Shown here one piece after another: positions 1 to 8,927 of a stretch of 64,000 nucleotides of DNA. Source of the DNA: Roseiarcus sp963813195 (GTDB lineage Bacteria; Pseudomonadota; Alphaproteobacteria; Rhizobiales; Beijerinckiaceae); contig CAWEYC010000046.1 in NCBI GenBank assembly GCA_963813195.1, positions 1 through 64,000 on the forward strand. The letters are read 5' to 3'. The position numbers were made by a program, and so were the translations under genes. Position 1 is the first letter of the stretch. Each line of letters begins with the position of its first letter. Below the pieces are notes generated by a model, which was not told the DNA's origin, did not search any database, and saw only the letters and a list, made by a program, of their open reading frames with translations.

Positions 1-124
1 CAGCCAAACCCGCCGATTTTTTTTTGCCCGCCGCCGAATAGGCCGCCAGGGAGAGGTGTTCTGACCATCGCATCCCTACGTCTTCGGCGCGGCGCCGAGA
101 AAACCCTGTTGAGAGGATAATCCC

Positions 125-1222
125 ATGAAGCCCATGGACGATTCTACCTTTTCGCAGCTCAATTTGGTCACGGATTCGCAGACCAACTTGGCCTCGCTTG
201 GCTATTCGGCTGCGGCAAACGTCGATCCGAATCTCATCAATCCGTGGGGCGTGTCATTTCCCCCGAACGGACCATTCTGGATATCTGACAACGCTACAGG
301 CTTGTCATCGCTCAAGGACGGCTCGGGACAGCCGTTTGCAACGCTCCCCTCCATAACGATTGCGGCGCCTCCGGGGCAGACCACTCCCTCCGCTCCGGAC
401 GGGCAGGTCTTCAACAGTTCCGGCGGGTTTGACATCTCCCAAAACGGCCAGACCGCATCCTCTCTTTTCCTCTTCGCGACCGAGGACGGAACGATTTCCG
501 GCTGGAACCCCGCCGTCAACGCCGGCAGTTCCGTCATCGCCGTCGACAATTCGATGGGGGGCGCCGGCGCCGTCTACAAGGGCTTGGCGATCGCCCAGAC
601 CAGCCAGGGCGCCATGCTTTACGCGGCGAATTTCCGCAGCGGCTTCGTCGAAGTCTACAACTCGAATTTTCAGAAGGTCGACAGCTTCACCGATCCGACC
701 GTGCCGAAGGGCTATGCGCCCTTCAATGTTCAAGTGCTCGACGGACACGTGTTCGTCACCTTTGCGCTGCAGGACGCCGCCAAGCATGACGATGTCGCAG
801 GTGCCGGGCACGGCTTCGTCGACGAATTCAACCTGGACGGGTCTCATATGCAGAGGGTGGCGTCGGGGGGCGTACTGAATTCGCCCTGGGGCCTCGCCAT
901 CGCGCCCGCGGGCTTCGGCGACTTGGCCGGCGACCTCCTGGTCGGCAATTTCGGCAACGGCGAAATCAACGCCTTCAATCCGAAGAACGATAAGTTCGTC
1001 GGCACGGTGGACGGGTCCAACGGGAAGCCGATCGCGATCCAGGATCTCTGGGCTATCACCCCGGGCAGCGGCCCGGTCGACAACCCGACCGCGATCTACT
1101 TCACAGCCGGGTTGCAGAATGAGAGCCACGGCCTTTTCGGCTTGTTGAGCGCCAATCCTGAAATGCAGCACTCTGCCATGGCGCCGCAGAGCATGCACCC
1201 CGCGAACGGCACAGGCGCATAA
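125..1222 (+). CDS. TIGR03118 family protein (propeller-like, unknown function)
   Basis: A 365-residue protein. The opening region (NLVTD.....A...DPNLINPWG), a later 'GSGQPF' type segment and repeated 'NPWGLAIAP...GDLLVGNFGNG' style blades match my recollection of the TIGR03118 family, whose function is unknown and which looks like a beta-propeller. Members I know of often carry an export signal. This one has none: it begins MKPMDDSTFSQLN with no hydrophobic stretch. The start is supported by a GAGAGG Shine-Dalgarno at about 112-117. It sits directly upstream of a type I secretion ABC/HlyD pair on the same strand, about 160 bp away and separated by a strong hairpin. This raises the possibility that it is a type I substrate, although no RTX nonapeptides are visible. 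The family call is fairly secure; the role is not known. Confidence 0.8.
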   Translation: MKPMDDSTFSQLNLVTDSQTNLASLGYSAAANVDPNLINPWGVSFPPNGPFWISDNATGLSSLKDGSGQPFATLPSITIAAPPGQTTPSAPDGQVFNSSGGFDISQNGQTASSLFLFATEDGTISGWNPAVNAGSSVIAVDNSMGGAGAVYKGLAIAQTSQGAMLYAANFRSGFVEVYNSNFQKVDSFTDPTVPKGYAPFNVQVLDGHVFVTFALQDAAKHDDVAGAGHGFVDEFNLDGSHMQRVASGGVLNSPWGLAIAPAGFGDLAGDLLVGNFGNGEINAFNPKNDKFVGTVDGSNGKPIAIQDLWAITPGSGPVDNPTAIYFTAGLQNESHGLFGLLSANPEMQHSAMAPQSMHPANGTGA

Positions 1223-1225
1223 GCC

Positions 1226-1260
1226 GCTTGCGCCCGATCGGCCGCCGATCGGGCGCAAGC
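1226..1260 (+). terminator. Strong hairpin after the TIGR03118 gene
   Basis: A perfect 16-bp inverted repeat (GCTTGCGCCCGATCGG and its complement) has a 3-nt loop and starts 4 bases after the TAA stop. There is no T-run, so it is either a terminator of the GC-rich type or a transcript-stabilising hairpin. It separates this gene from the secretion operon. Confidence 0.6.
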
Positions 1261-1382
1261 CGACTGGTCGACACGCATCCGTAGGACCGCGCGCACTGCG
1301 GAAATTGCAGTGCGGGTGTTCGGCGTGATGGATCTGGCGTCGCCGAGAGTGTCCTCGGACCATCGGTTGAGGAGGCGGGCTC

Positions 1383-3641
1383 ATGACCGCATTGGGCAAG
1401 CCGCCGGCGGCGGCCGATTCAGCCCGGATCGACATGCTCCACCCGCGTGGGCGGGCCATCATGATCCACCCGCGTGTGCGGGCCATCATGGCGGCCGCTC
1501 GGCACCACGGCGTGGAGCTCGATCCGGCTGAATTTTTTCTCCCCTCGGGTGTGGGTGTTCCCACCGCTGCAAATCTCTCCACCTGGGCCCGGAATGCCGG
1601 GTTGTGGGCCAAAGCGGTGCGGTTGGGCTGGCGGCAGCTTCTCCGGTTCGACGGCGCCGCACCGGTCGTGCTGCTCTTCACCGACGGAGGCGCAGGACTC
1701 CTGGTCGGCGCGAATCCCGAGCGCAATGTCGTCTTCCTCGTTGACCCGACGCGGGGCGGCGAGGCGAGCATCGCTGCCGACGAGTTGCGACTGCGGCAGG
1801 TGTGGTCCGGCGAAGCGCTGCTCATTCGTCCCGAGCGCAGCCAATGTGGAACAGACGCGTCTTTCTCATTGGCATGGCTCGCCGGCCTCGTCCTGCAGGA
1901 GCGGACATTGCTCCGCGATATCGGGCTTGCTTCCCTGGCGCTGAGCTTTCTCACGATCTTCCCGCCCCTGGTGGTCATGTCGACCGTGGACAGGGTGCTG
2001 ACCTACCGAAGCTATTCGACGCTTCTCCTGCTCGTAGTAATGCTGACCATCGCGGCCGCCTTCGAGGCGTTCCTCGGCTACGCCCGCCGACTCATCGTGC
2101 TCGTTGTCGGCACGCGGCTCGACGCCAAACTGAACCTGCACGTGTTCAATCGCCTGCTTCGCTTGCCGCTCGACTATTTCGAACGCCACCCGGCCGGTGA
2201 GACGATGCACAGGATGGCCGCTGTCTACAAAGTCCGCGAGTTTCTCACGGGCAAGCTGCTGACGACGTTTCTCGACCTGATGACGCTCGTCGTGTTGGTG
2301 CCGTTCCTGTTCTTTCTGAATGCGCTTCTGGCCTGGATCGTGCTGGCGGGCGCCGCCACGATCGGTCTCGTCATTCTTGGCTTCTTACGCCCGACCCGGC
2401 GTCTGTTTGCCAAGGTCGTAGCCGCCGAAACGGAGAAGGCCGCAGTCCTCGGCGAAACCGTCTTCGGCATCCGGACGGTCAAATCGCTGGCGCTCGAGCC
2501 ACAACGCAAAGCGCTTTGGGATGCGCGCGTTGCTGAGGTCTCCAAGCAGCGTCTCGCCTTCGGCAGGCTGTCGAACTTGCCACAGACGATCGTCACGCCG
2601 ATCGAGCGGTTCATGTCGAGCGGCGTCGTGCTGGTCGGCGCGTATATGACGCTGACCGACGCCTCCGGCACTGCTGTCGGCGCCCTGTTCGCCTTCATGA
2701 TGCTGAGCATGCGCGTGGCGCAGCCGCTGGTCGGACTGGCGCGGCTGATCGAAGACTATGAGTCGGTCGGCGCCGCCATCAGCGAAGCCGCGTCGGTGCT
2801 CGACCGTCCGCCGGAAGCGGAAGCCGCATACGGTGGGCTTCTCCCACGTTTCGAGGGCGCCATAACTTTCGATGACGTGAGCTTCACCTACCCCGGCAGC
2901 AAGCTCCCGGCGCTCGACCGCGTCAGCTTCGAGGTTCCGGCCGGCGCCATGCTGGGCGTCGTCGGGCGCAGCGGGTCCGGCAAGTCGACGTTGACCCGGC
3001 TGCTGCAGGGGATCAACCGGGACTACAGCGGTTTTCTGAGAGTCGACGGCGCCGATCTGCGCGCCATCAACCTGCGCCACCTGCGCCGAAGCCTAGGCGT
3101 CGTGCTGCAGGACAATTTCCTGTTCCGCGGCTCCATCCGAGACAACATCATTGCGGGTCGTCCCTGGCTGACGCTCGACGATGCCGTGCGGGCGGCCCGA
3201 CTGGCCGGCGCTGAGGAATTCATCGAGTGTATGCCGAATGGCTATGAGACGCTGATCGAGGAGGGCTCGCCCAACGTCTCGGGGGGACAACGACAGCGGC
3301 TGGCGATCGCCCGGGCGCTGATTATCGATCCGCGCATTCTCATCCTCGACGAGGCGACGAGCGCCCTCGATCCCGAAAGCGAGGCGCTGCTCAACGCCAA
3401 CCTGCTTCGCATCGCGCGCGACCGGACGATGGTGATCGTCTCGCACCGTCTGTCGTCCTTGGTCGAGTGCCAGCAAATCCTCGTGCTGGACAAGGGAAGA
3501 GCGGTCGATATCGGCCCGCACGGCGCGCTGATCGAGCGGTGTCTGACCTACCGCCAGCTCTGGGGCCAGCAAAATCGTCATGTCGAAAATCAGGGGCTCG
3601 GTCATGTCACTCTTGCCTCAGCGTTCGGCCGCGGCCGCTAG
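1383..3641 (+). CDS. Type I secretion system permease/ATPase with degenerate C39-like domain
   Basis: A 752-residue HlyB/PrtD-type exporter subunit of the inner membrane. It starts with a C39-like domain (about residues 30-140) that keeps the family pattern (ARHHG...DP..., later VDPTRGG) but lacks the catalytic Cys. It is therefore probably a substrate-binding C39-like domain (CLD) and not a leader peptidase. A six-helix ABC transmembrane domain follows (about 160-450). The ATPase domain has Walker A GRSGSGKST (about 528), signature VSGGQRQR (about 631), Walker B ILILDEATSALD and the H-loop SHRLSS. The CLD suggests an unprocessed RTX-like or other large substrate. The 3' end overlaps the HlyD gene. 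No TolC-type outer membrane gene is nearby. The start is uncertain because in-frame ATGs also occur at 1434, 1461 and 1488. Confidence 0.93.
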   Translation: MTALGKPPAAADSARIDMLHPRGRAIMIHPRVRAIMAAARHHGVELDPAEFFLPSGVGVPTAANLSTWARNAGLWAKAVRLGWRQLLRFDGAAPVVLLFTDGGAGLLVGANPERNVVFLVDPTRGGEASIAADELRLRQVWSGEALLIRPERSQCGTDASFSLAWLAGLVLQERTLLRDIGLASLALSFLTIFPPLVVMSTVDRVLTYRSYSTLLLLVVMLTIAAAFEAFLGYARRLIVLVVGTRLDAKLNLHVFNRLLRLPLDYFERHPAGETMHRMAAVYKVREFLTGKLLTTFLDLMTLVVLVPFLFFLNALLAWIVLAGAATIGLVILGFLRPTRRLFAKVVAAETEKAAVLGETVFGIRTVKSLALEPQRKALWDARVAEVSKQRLAFGRLSNLPQTIVTPIERFMSSGVVLVGAYMTLTDASGTAVGALFAFMMLSMRVAQPLVGLARLIEDYESVGAAISEAASVLDRPPEAEAAYGGLLPRFEGAITFDDVSFTYPGSKLPALDRVSFEVPAGAMLGVVGRSGSGKSTLTRLLQGINRDYSGFLRVDGADLRAINLRHLRRSLGVVLQDNFLFRGSIRDNIIAGRPWLTLDDAVRAARLAGAEEFIECMPNGYETLIEEGSPNVSGGQRQRLAIARALIIDPRILILDEATSALDPESEALLNANLLRIARDRTMVIVSHRLSSLVECQQILVLDKGRAVDIGPHGALIERCLTYRQLWGQQNRHVENQGLGHVTLASAFGRGR
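1434..1487 (+). repeat. Tandem 27-bp duplication in the 5' end of the T1SS ABC gene
   Basis: Two consecutive 27-bp units (1434-1460 and 1461-1487) differ at only two positions. Each starts with ATG and encodes a (M)xHPRxRAI nine-residue unit. A further ATG follows at 1488. The duplication lies in front of the C39-like domain and keeps the frame. Confidence 0.9.
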
Positions 3642-5010
3642 CCTCGCGCACGCCCAAGACGATGCGGCGCTTCCAGCGATCCTGGAGTTCTCGTCACCGT
3701 CCTCGGCGATCATCGCTCAGAAAGTCCCGCGCGCGGCGCAGGGCACGGTCTGGGCGATCGGAGGGCTCCAGGCCGCATGCTTGCTCGCCATGGGGCTGAT
3801 CCCGGTCGACCGAGTGGTGACGGCGCCGGGAAGAGTTGTCTCGCGCGTGCCGACAATCATCGTACAGCCGCTCGAAACCTCGATCGTCCGCGCCATCGAG
3901 GTGACAGAGGGAGCGAGCGTGCATGCGGGCGACCTCTTGGCCCGGCTCGATCCGACTTTCACGGCGGCCGATGTCGGCGCCTCGGAGTCGCAGGTCTCGG
4001 CTCTCGCAGCCGAGGTCTCGCGCCTCGAAGCGGAAGCGGCCGGACGCCCGTTCGTTTACGAGGGCGCCGATCCGAACCTGTCGTTGCAGGCCGCGATCTA
4101 TGCTCAGCGCCAGTCGGAACGCAAGCTCAAGCGCGAGATCTACCAGCAGCGCATCAGCGGGCTGCAAGTCGCCATTGAGCGCAGCGTCGCTGACGTTCAG
4201 TCCTATCGCGCCCGTCTGGCGGTCGCCGACCAAGTCCTGAACATGCGCAAGACCTTGGAGCGGCTCCAAGTCGGCACGGTCCTCAATTCGCTCGCCGCAA
4301 CGGACAACCAGCTGGAAATCGCGCGAGGGCTGTCCACCGCCACGCAGAGCCAGGAGAGCGCGCGCCGGGATCTCGAAGCCATGGCCGCCGAACGCGACAC
4401 CGACGAGGAGAACTGGCGGATCGAGGTTTCGCAGAAGCTTTCCGAACAACGACAAAAGCTCGCCGACGCCCAGCAGCAGCTGAGCAAAGCTCAGTTGCGC
4501 CGCGAGCTCGTGGAGCTGCGCGCCAGCCGCGATGCGACCGTCCTGACGATCGCTAAAGTCTCCGTCGGGTCCGTGGTGCAATCGGGCGAGCAGCTGATCA
4601 CCTTGGTCCCCGCCGACGTACCGCTCGAAGTCGAAGCCAACATCCTCGGGCGAGACGATGCCTTCGTGCGCGACGGCGCGCCGGTGGCGATCAAGTTCGA
4701 TTCCTTCCCGTTTTCGTTGTACGGTCTGGCGGAGGGACGGGTGCGAACGGTCAGCGCAGACAGTTTTACCGCGCAAAATGAGGGCAAGACCCGCGCCGGC
4801 GCCGCTTCCGCGAGCTCCGACGGCGTCGAGCCCTTCTATCGGGCTCGCATCACGTTCGATGCGATAAAGCTGCACGACGTGCCCGCTGACTTCAAGATCC
4901 TGCCCGGCATGCCCGTCACGGCCGACATCAAGGTCGGCAAGCGCACGGTCCTGGCTTACTTGCTGGGTCGGATCTTGCCGGCGACTTCGCAGGGAATGCG
5001 CGAACCATGA
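3604..5010 (+). CDS. HlyD family type I secretion periplasmic adaptor
   Basis: Membrane-fusion partner of the preceding ABC exporter. It has a cytoplasmic N-terminus and one transmembrane segment (around GTVWAIGGLQAACLLAMGL). A lipoyl-like half motif (IVQPLETSIVRAIEVTEGASVHAGDLLARLDPTF) is followed by a long coiled-coil hairpin (about residues 110-310), the second lipoyl half and a C-terminal beta-barrel ending in 'LPGMPVTADIKVGKRTVLAYLLGRI', typical of HlyD/PrtE proteins. The gene overlaps the ABC gene by 38 bp. I chose the ATG at 3604 because AGGGG lies 8 nt upstream; the ATG at 3580 is an alternative that adds 8 residues. Together with the ABC gene it forms two thirds of a type I secretion system. 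Confidence 0.9.
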   Translation: MSLLPQRSAAAASLAHAQDDAALPAILEFSSPSSAIIAQKVPRAAQGTVWAIGGLQAACLLAMGLIPVDRVVTAPGRVVSRVPTIIVQPLETSIVRAIEVTEGASVHAGDLLARLDPTFTAADVGASESQVSALAAEVSRLEAEAAGRPFVYEGADPNLSLQAAIYAQRQSERKLKREIYQQRISGLQVAIERSVADVQSYRARLAVADQVLNMRKTLERLQVGTVLNSLAATDNQLEIARGLSTATQSQESARRDLEAMAAERDTDEENWRIEVSQKLSEQRQKLADAQQQLSKAQLRRELVELRASRDATVLTIAKVSVGSVVQSGEQLITLVPADVPLEVEANILGRDDAFVRDGAPVAIKFDSFPFSLYGLAEGRVRTVSADSFTAQNEGKTRAGAASASSDGVEPFYRARITFDAIKLHDVPADFKILPGMPVTADIKVGKRTVLAYLLGRILPATSQGMREP

Positions 5011-5048
5011 TGAAGACCTCAAATCCGTCGCCTTCCGGGCACTGACCC

Positions 5049-6800
5049 ATGGCGCGGGCGGGCCTGTTGGATCGTGTCGCGGGCTTGATGCCGGCGACGG
5101 CGCTGCGGCGCGCCATCCGCCTATTCGCCGACGGCAAGGCGGAGCGGGGATTTCTGCTGCTCGCTCGCGCCGCCCGCGCCGGCGTGACGGAGGCCCAATA
5201 CCGGATCGGGCTATCTTATCTGCAAGGCTCCGGCGTCCCGGCGAGCCGCATCGAGGCGGCGCGTTGGCTAGAGATCGCCGCAACCGCGGACCACGCCGAA
5301 GCCCAGGGGCTGCTCGCGACGCTCCTGATCGAAGGCGTCGGCACGCCGAGCAGCCGCGCAGCCCGCCCCGGCGAGCGCGGGGCTGGGAGCTTCTTCCCGG
5401 GCGACGAGCCCGCTGAACCCGACTTCGTGCAGGCCGAAAAATGGGCTCGTCGGGCGGCCGAACGCCAATCGGCCAACGGGCAGGCCGTTCTCGCCTTCAT
5501 TTTGTCGGCAGGCCCGGAAGCGATGCGCAACCCCGATGAGGCGCATCGCTGGTACGAGCGCTCGGCCAACGGCGGCTCACCCCAGGGCAGTCTTGGATAC
5601 GGGCTGTCGCTGCTGCGATCGGCCAAGGGTCACGAAGATGAAGAGCGTAGAGCGGCCGAGCATATTCGTCGGGCGGCGAATGCGCGGCTCTCCCTGGCCA
5701 TCTATTGGCTGGGCGTGCTGACGGACCACGGGACGGGGACTGAGCGCGATCCTGCGGCCGCGGCTGAGCTTTACCGGCGAGCCGCCGCCATGGGCCACCG
5801 CACCGCACAGGCATGCTGGGGCCGCGCGCTGATCGCGGGGCTGGGCGTGGATCCAAATCCGACCGAGGGCGAGTCCTGGCTGCGCCGAGCTGGGCTCGCC
5901 GGCGATCCCGAGGCTGCCGCGCTGATCGGGGACCTTTATGCAGCCGGCGGCGCACTTCCGCCGAACTTTGCGGAGGCGGCAATCTGGTTTCGCCGCGCAG
6001 CCGAGGCTGGCCATCCTGTGGCGGCGCGGGCGCTGGGACTCATCCACCTGAACGGCGCCGGAGCTGCGCGGGATCCGAAGGAGGCGGCGCACTGGTTGCG
6101 CATTGCCGCAGGCGCCGGTGACAGCCGGGCCCGCCTGGTACTCGCGAGCCTCATCTTGAAGAGCCTGGCCGACAGCGATCCTGAAGATCGGGCGAGCGCG
6201 CGCGATTGGCTCCAAGCCGCGGCCGCGTCCGGAAATCAGGTGGCCGCCCTGAACTTGGGTCTTTGCCTGCTCGAGGGTAATGGCGTCATGCGGGATGAGC
6301 GGCAAGCGGCGCAATGGCTGCATCGCGCGGCAGACGGCATCGCGATGGGGCAATATTGGTATGGTCGTCTGCTTGTCGAAGGACGGGGCGTGGTGGCGGA
6401 CGCGGAGGCGGGTCGCGCTTGGATTGCGCGGGCCGCCGCCGTCGGCATCCCGGAGGCTGAAGCCGCGCTGGCCGAAATGATGGTCACCGGTCGTGGCGGC
6501 GTTCCGGACCGTGCGACGGCAGTCGCCTTGTTCGAGAAGGCGGCAGGCAAGGGTCACGTCGGGGCGATGTTCGCGCTGGGCGCCCTGAACGACGCCGGCG
6601 ACGCGGCGAACCGGGCTTTTTCACTGCGATGGCTGCGGGCGGCCGCGGAACGCGGGCATGGCAGCGCCCAGCAGTTGCTCGGCCGCTATCTTGCCCAAGG
6701 TCTGGCAGGCGAGCGCGATTCGGACGAGGCGCGTCCATGGGTTGCCAAGGCGGCGGCCCAAGGGATTGCGGACGCCCAGCGCGATGTGGCTGCACAATAA
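5049..6800 (+). CDS. Sel1-repeat (TPR-like) protein
   Basis: A 583-residue protein built almost entirely of about 36-residue Sel1-like repeats (recurring 'A..L..L...G.G...D...A..W...AA..G...A'). These fold as a helical solenoid for protein-protein contacts. No signal peptide or membrane segment is obvious at the N-terminus (MARAGLLDRVAGLMPATALRRAIRLFADGKAERG). It starts 38 bp after the HlyD stop on the same strand, so it is probably co-transcribed with the secretion genes. Sel1 proteins near secretion or polysaccharide systems often act as assembly or regulatory scaffolds; that role here is inference. An insertion between repeats (about residues 100-120, 'PSSRAARPGERGAGSFFPGDEP') is longer than usual. 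Confidence 0.85.
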   Translation: MARAGLLDRVAGLMPATALRRAIRLFADGKAERGFLLLARAARAGVTEAQYRIGLSYLQGSGVPASRIEAARWLEIAATADHAEAQGLLATLLIEGVGTPSSRAARPGERGAGSFFPGDEPAEPDFVQAEKWARRAAERQSANGQAVLAFILSAGPEAMRNPDEAHRWYERSANGGSPQGSLGYGLSLLRSAKGHEDEERRAAEHIRRAANARLSLAIYWLGVLTDHGTGTERDPAAAAELYRRAAAMGHRTAQACWGRALIAGLGVDPNPTEGESWLRRAGLAGDPEAAALIGDLYAAGGALPPNFAEAAIWFRRAAEAGHPVAARALGLIHLNGAGAARDPKEAAHWLRIAAGAGDSRARLVLASLILKSLADSDPEDRASARDWLQAAAASGNQVAALNLGLCLLEGNGVMRDERQAAQWLHRAADGIAMGQYWYGRLLVEGRGVVADAEAGRAWIARAAAVGIPEAEAALAEMMVTGRGGVPDRATAVALFEKAAGKGHVGAMFALGALNDAGDAANRAFSLRWLRAAAERGHGSAQQLLGRYLAQGLAGERDSDEARPWVAKAAAQGIADAQRDVAAQ

Positions 6801-6986
6801 AGTCGGGCCGGGGCGACTACGCCAGCCTCGGCCCGAACAGATAGGCGGATCGACCCGCGTCGGTGAAGTCTTGGAGGTTGCGTTGCGCCCGATCTGACGG
6901 CGCCGCCATCGAACGTTACGGCCCAGATCGGCCCTATCCCGACGAAGTCCACCGGTTCCCCTCTCCAGCTTGTTGGAGCCGATCGA

Positions 6987-8135
6987 ATGCGGTTCGTCCT
7001 TACCCGGCGCGAGGCTCTCGACTCGCCAGACGGCGTCAATATCTTCATCGTCTCGCTCGCTCAGGCCCTGTCGGATCTCGGTCACGAGGTCTGGATCGTG
7101 GTAGGCAGCCTCGGGAGCGAAGCGGAATATCGGCGGCTTCTCGCTCCGCGTCTCGATCTGCGGATCTGCGCATTGAGCCGCACCCCTTTGAGGGGGCTGG
7201 CGTCCGTCGCGGCGTGGCTTCGCGCCAAGCGGGCGATCGATCGCTTTAGGCCGGACCTTGTCATTCACAACGAGGCTGTGCCCCTTCCGCTCCACGGCGC
7301 CGTCGCCCAGCTCGTTCACGATCTTCAGCCCCGCAGCGGGCCGCTTGCTCCGGTTTGGCGAAGTATCCGACGCTTCAGCGCCAGACGCAGCGACTACGTC
7401 GTCGCAACGACGACGGAGCTGCGCGACGAACTCGTCCGCGATCTCGGGATGTCGCTACACGAGATCATCGTCATCCCCAAGTGCGTCGATCTCCAAGCCT
7501 ATCGAGGCGCGGTTCTTGCCTCTCGCGAGCGGGCGATCCTCCATTCCGGAACGGACGCGTACAAAGAACCGGGAGCCACCATCCGCGCGTTCGGTGCGCT
7601 CGATGATCCCTCGGTGACGCTTTACCTTGCCGGCCCGGTCACCGGACCGACGCGGGACGCGGCGGAGGCTCTCCCCGATCGGCTTCGCGCGCGCGTCCTC
7701 CTCCTCGGTCCAGTGGATGGAGAGACCGTCCGGGGGTTGCATTGCCGCGTGCGCATCGCCGCCTTTCCAACTCGCTACGCAATCCCCGTCGCATCGGGGA
7801 CCGTCATGGAGGCAATCGCGGCCGGCACGCCTATCGTCGGCTCCTCGCGCCTCAGCAAGGATGTGCTGGTCGATGGCGTGAACGGGCTCGTCGTCGACAC
7901 CCATCCCCTCGCAATGGCGAGCGCTCTGAAGGCCGTCCTGAACGACGACGACCTCTGGTCACGGCTGGCGTCAGGCGCCGGCCGAATGGCCGAATCGTTC
8001 GATTCCGTTCGAGTCGCGCGGCGATACATCGAACTTGCAACGCGCGGATCTCGACATCAGAGCAGGCCCCCGCGAAGCCTCGACCGAGCCTGCGAGCCAC
8101 CAGGCAGAGAGGCGCGAACTGGCTGCGAGTTTTGA
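6987..8135 (+). CDS. Glycosyltransferase family 4 protein
   Basis: A 382-residue GT-B glycosyltransferase. The N-terminal Rossmann half begins MRFVLTRREALDSPDGVNIFIVSLAQALSDLGHEVWIV (truncated here: typical glycine and HEV features). The C-terminal half contains the nucleotide-sugar binding and catalytic segment 'GTVMEAIAAGTPIVGSSRLSKDVLVDGVNGLVVD' with the family's Glu. Upstream GGAG at about 6974 supports the ATG. It is 186 bp after the Sel1 gene. The last 79 bp overlap the convergent membrane-protein gene, and the final about 35 residues are basic and look poorly conserved. The acceptor and donor are unknown; a surface polysaccharide or glycan attached to the secreted product are guesses. 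Confidence 0.8.
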   Translation: MRFVLTRREALDSPDGVNIFIVSLAQALSDLGHEVWIVVGSLGSEAEYRRLLAPRLDLRICALSRTPLRGLASVAAWLRAKRAIDRFRPDLVIHNEAVPLPLHGAVAQLVHDLQPRSGPLAPVWRSIRRFSARRSDYVVATTTELRDELVRDLGMSLHEIIVIPKCVDLQAYRGAVLASRERAILHSGTDAYKEPGATIRAFGALDDPSVTLYLAGPVTGPTRDAAEALPDRLRARVLLLGPVDGETVRGLHCRVRIAAFPTRYAIPVASGTVMEAIAAGTPIVGSSRLSKDVLVDGVNGLVVDTHPLAMASALKAVLNDDDLWSRLASGAGRMAESFDSVRVARRYIELATRGSRHQSRPPRSLDRACEPPGREARTGCEF

Positions 8136-8899
8136 CTCCGCCCGCCAAAATCTTCGGCACCGTCCGTCCTCCAGACAAACAACATGATCGCCGCCACGAA
8201 GCACAGGATCTTCGAAATGACGTTCAACGCGAGCGGCAGCGGTTCCTCGGGAAAGGCGAACCCGAACGCCGCCCAGACGGCGAACACCGCGAACATCCCT
8301 GCCACCGCGTAACAGGCGGACGCGGTCACCCGCACCGAAGGCAGCAACGTCAGCAGCGATATCGTCGACAACTCGACCAGGAACAACGGCAGAAAGAAGA
8401 GCTGCCGATACAGTGTCGGGTGGGTCGGGATCGGCGGATTCGTCCGCGCCATGACGATCAGATCGAAGGGGAACTCGAAGATCATCGGCGCCGCGGCGGT
8501 CCCGACGATGGCGCTGGCCAGCGCAACCTTCCAGCCCCAACGCCGCGTGAGATAGAGGATGACGAAGAAGGTCGCCGACGCATCGACGAACGTCCCGACG
8601 CGCGGGTGGCGCCCGATGAAACCCGGGTACGCCTGCTTCACCTGCAGTCCATAGACGGACGTGGCGACGACGACGGTGTAGATCGCCAGGAGCCAGATCA
8701 CGATCATGAACCCGGCGACAATGCCGCCCGCCCGCGTGACCTCGAGCGGGACGCGCAGCCGTTTGCCGGCAAAGGCAAATCCACCGGCCGCAACAAGCAG
8801 CAGGATCGCCAGGAAAATCCCCTCGCCGCCGCCATAGGAATTCCAGGAGGCGGGCGCGTATGCTGGCGGCGCTGTTCCCCCGGCCTGTACAAGCTGCAT
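8057..8899 (-). CDS. Polytopic membrane protein, unknown function
   Basis: A 280-residue protein with about seven hydrophobic helices (for example GIFLAILLLVAAGGFAFAG, GGIVAGFMIVIWLLAIYTVVV, FFVILYLTRRWG, ALNVISKILCFVAAIMLFVW). I do not recognise the family. The frame stays open further upstream only because it reads into the IS630 element, so I placed the start at the ATG at 8899. Across the reconstructed uninterrupted site, an in-frame TGA lies just upstream. The IS end is 28 bp from this ATG, so the native promoter may be displaced. The gene is convergent with the glycosyltransferase and overlaps it by 79 bp. Confidence 0.6.
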   Translation of the reverse strand: MQLVQAGGTAPPAYAPASWNSYGGGEGIFLAILLLVAAGGFAFAGKRLRVPLEVTRAGGIVAGFMIVIWLLAIYTVVVATSVYGLQVKQAYPGFIGRHPRVGTFVDASATFFVILYLTRRWGWKVALASAIVGTAAAPMIFEFPFDLIVMARTNPPIPTHPTLYRQLFFLPLFLVELSTISLLTLLPSVRVTASACYAVAGMFAVFAVWAAFGFAFPEEPLPLALNVISKILCFVAAIMLFVWRTDGAEDFGGRSQNSQPVRASLPGGSQARSRLRGGLL

Positions 8900-8927
8900 A
8901 AGCGCGTCGGCGGGCGCTAAATTGTCA

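Noticed and set aside
305..1978. A 557-codon open frame on the minus strand across the TIGR03118 and T1SS genes
   Set aside because: It is a GC-rich shadow: Arg/Ala-rich composition, no recognisable domain, and it overlaps two well-supported plus-strand genes.
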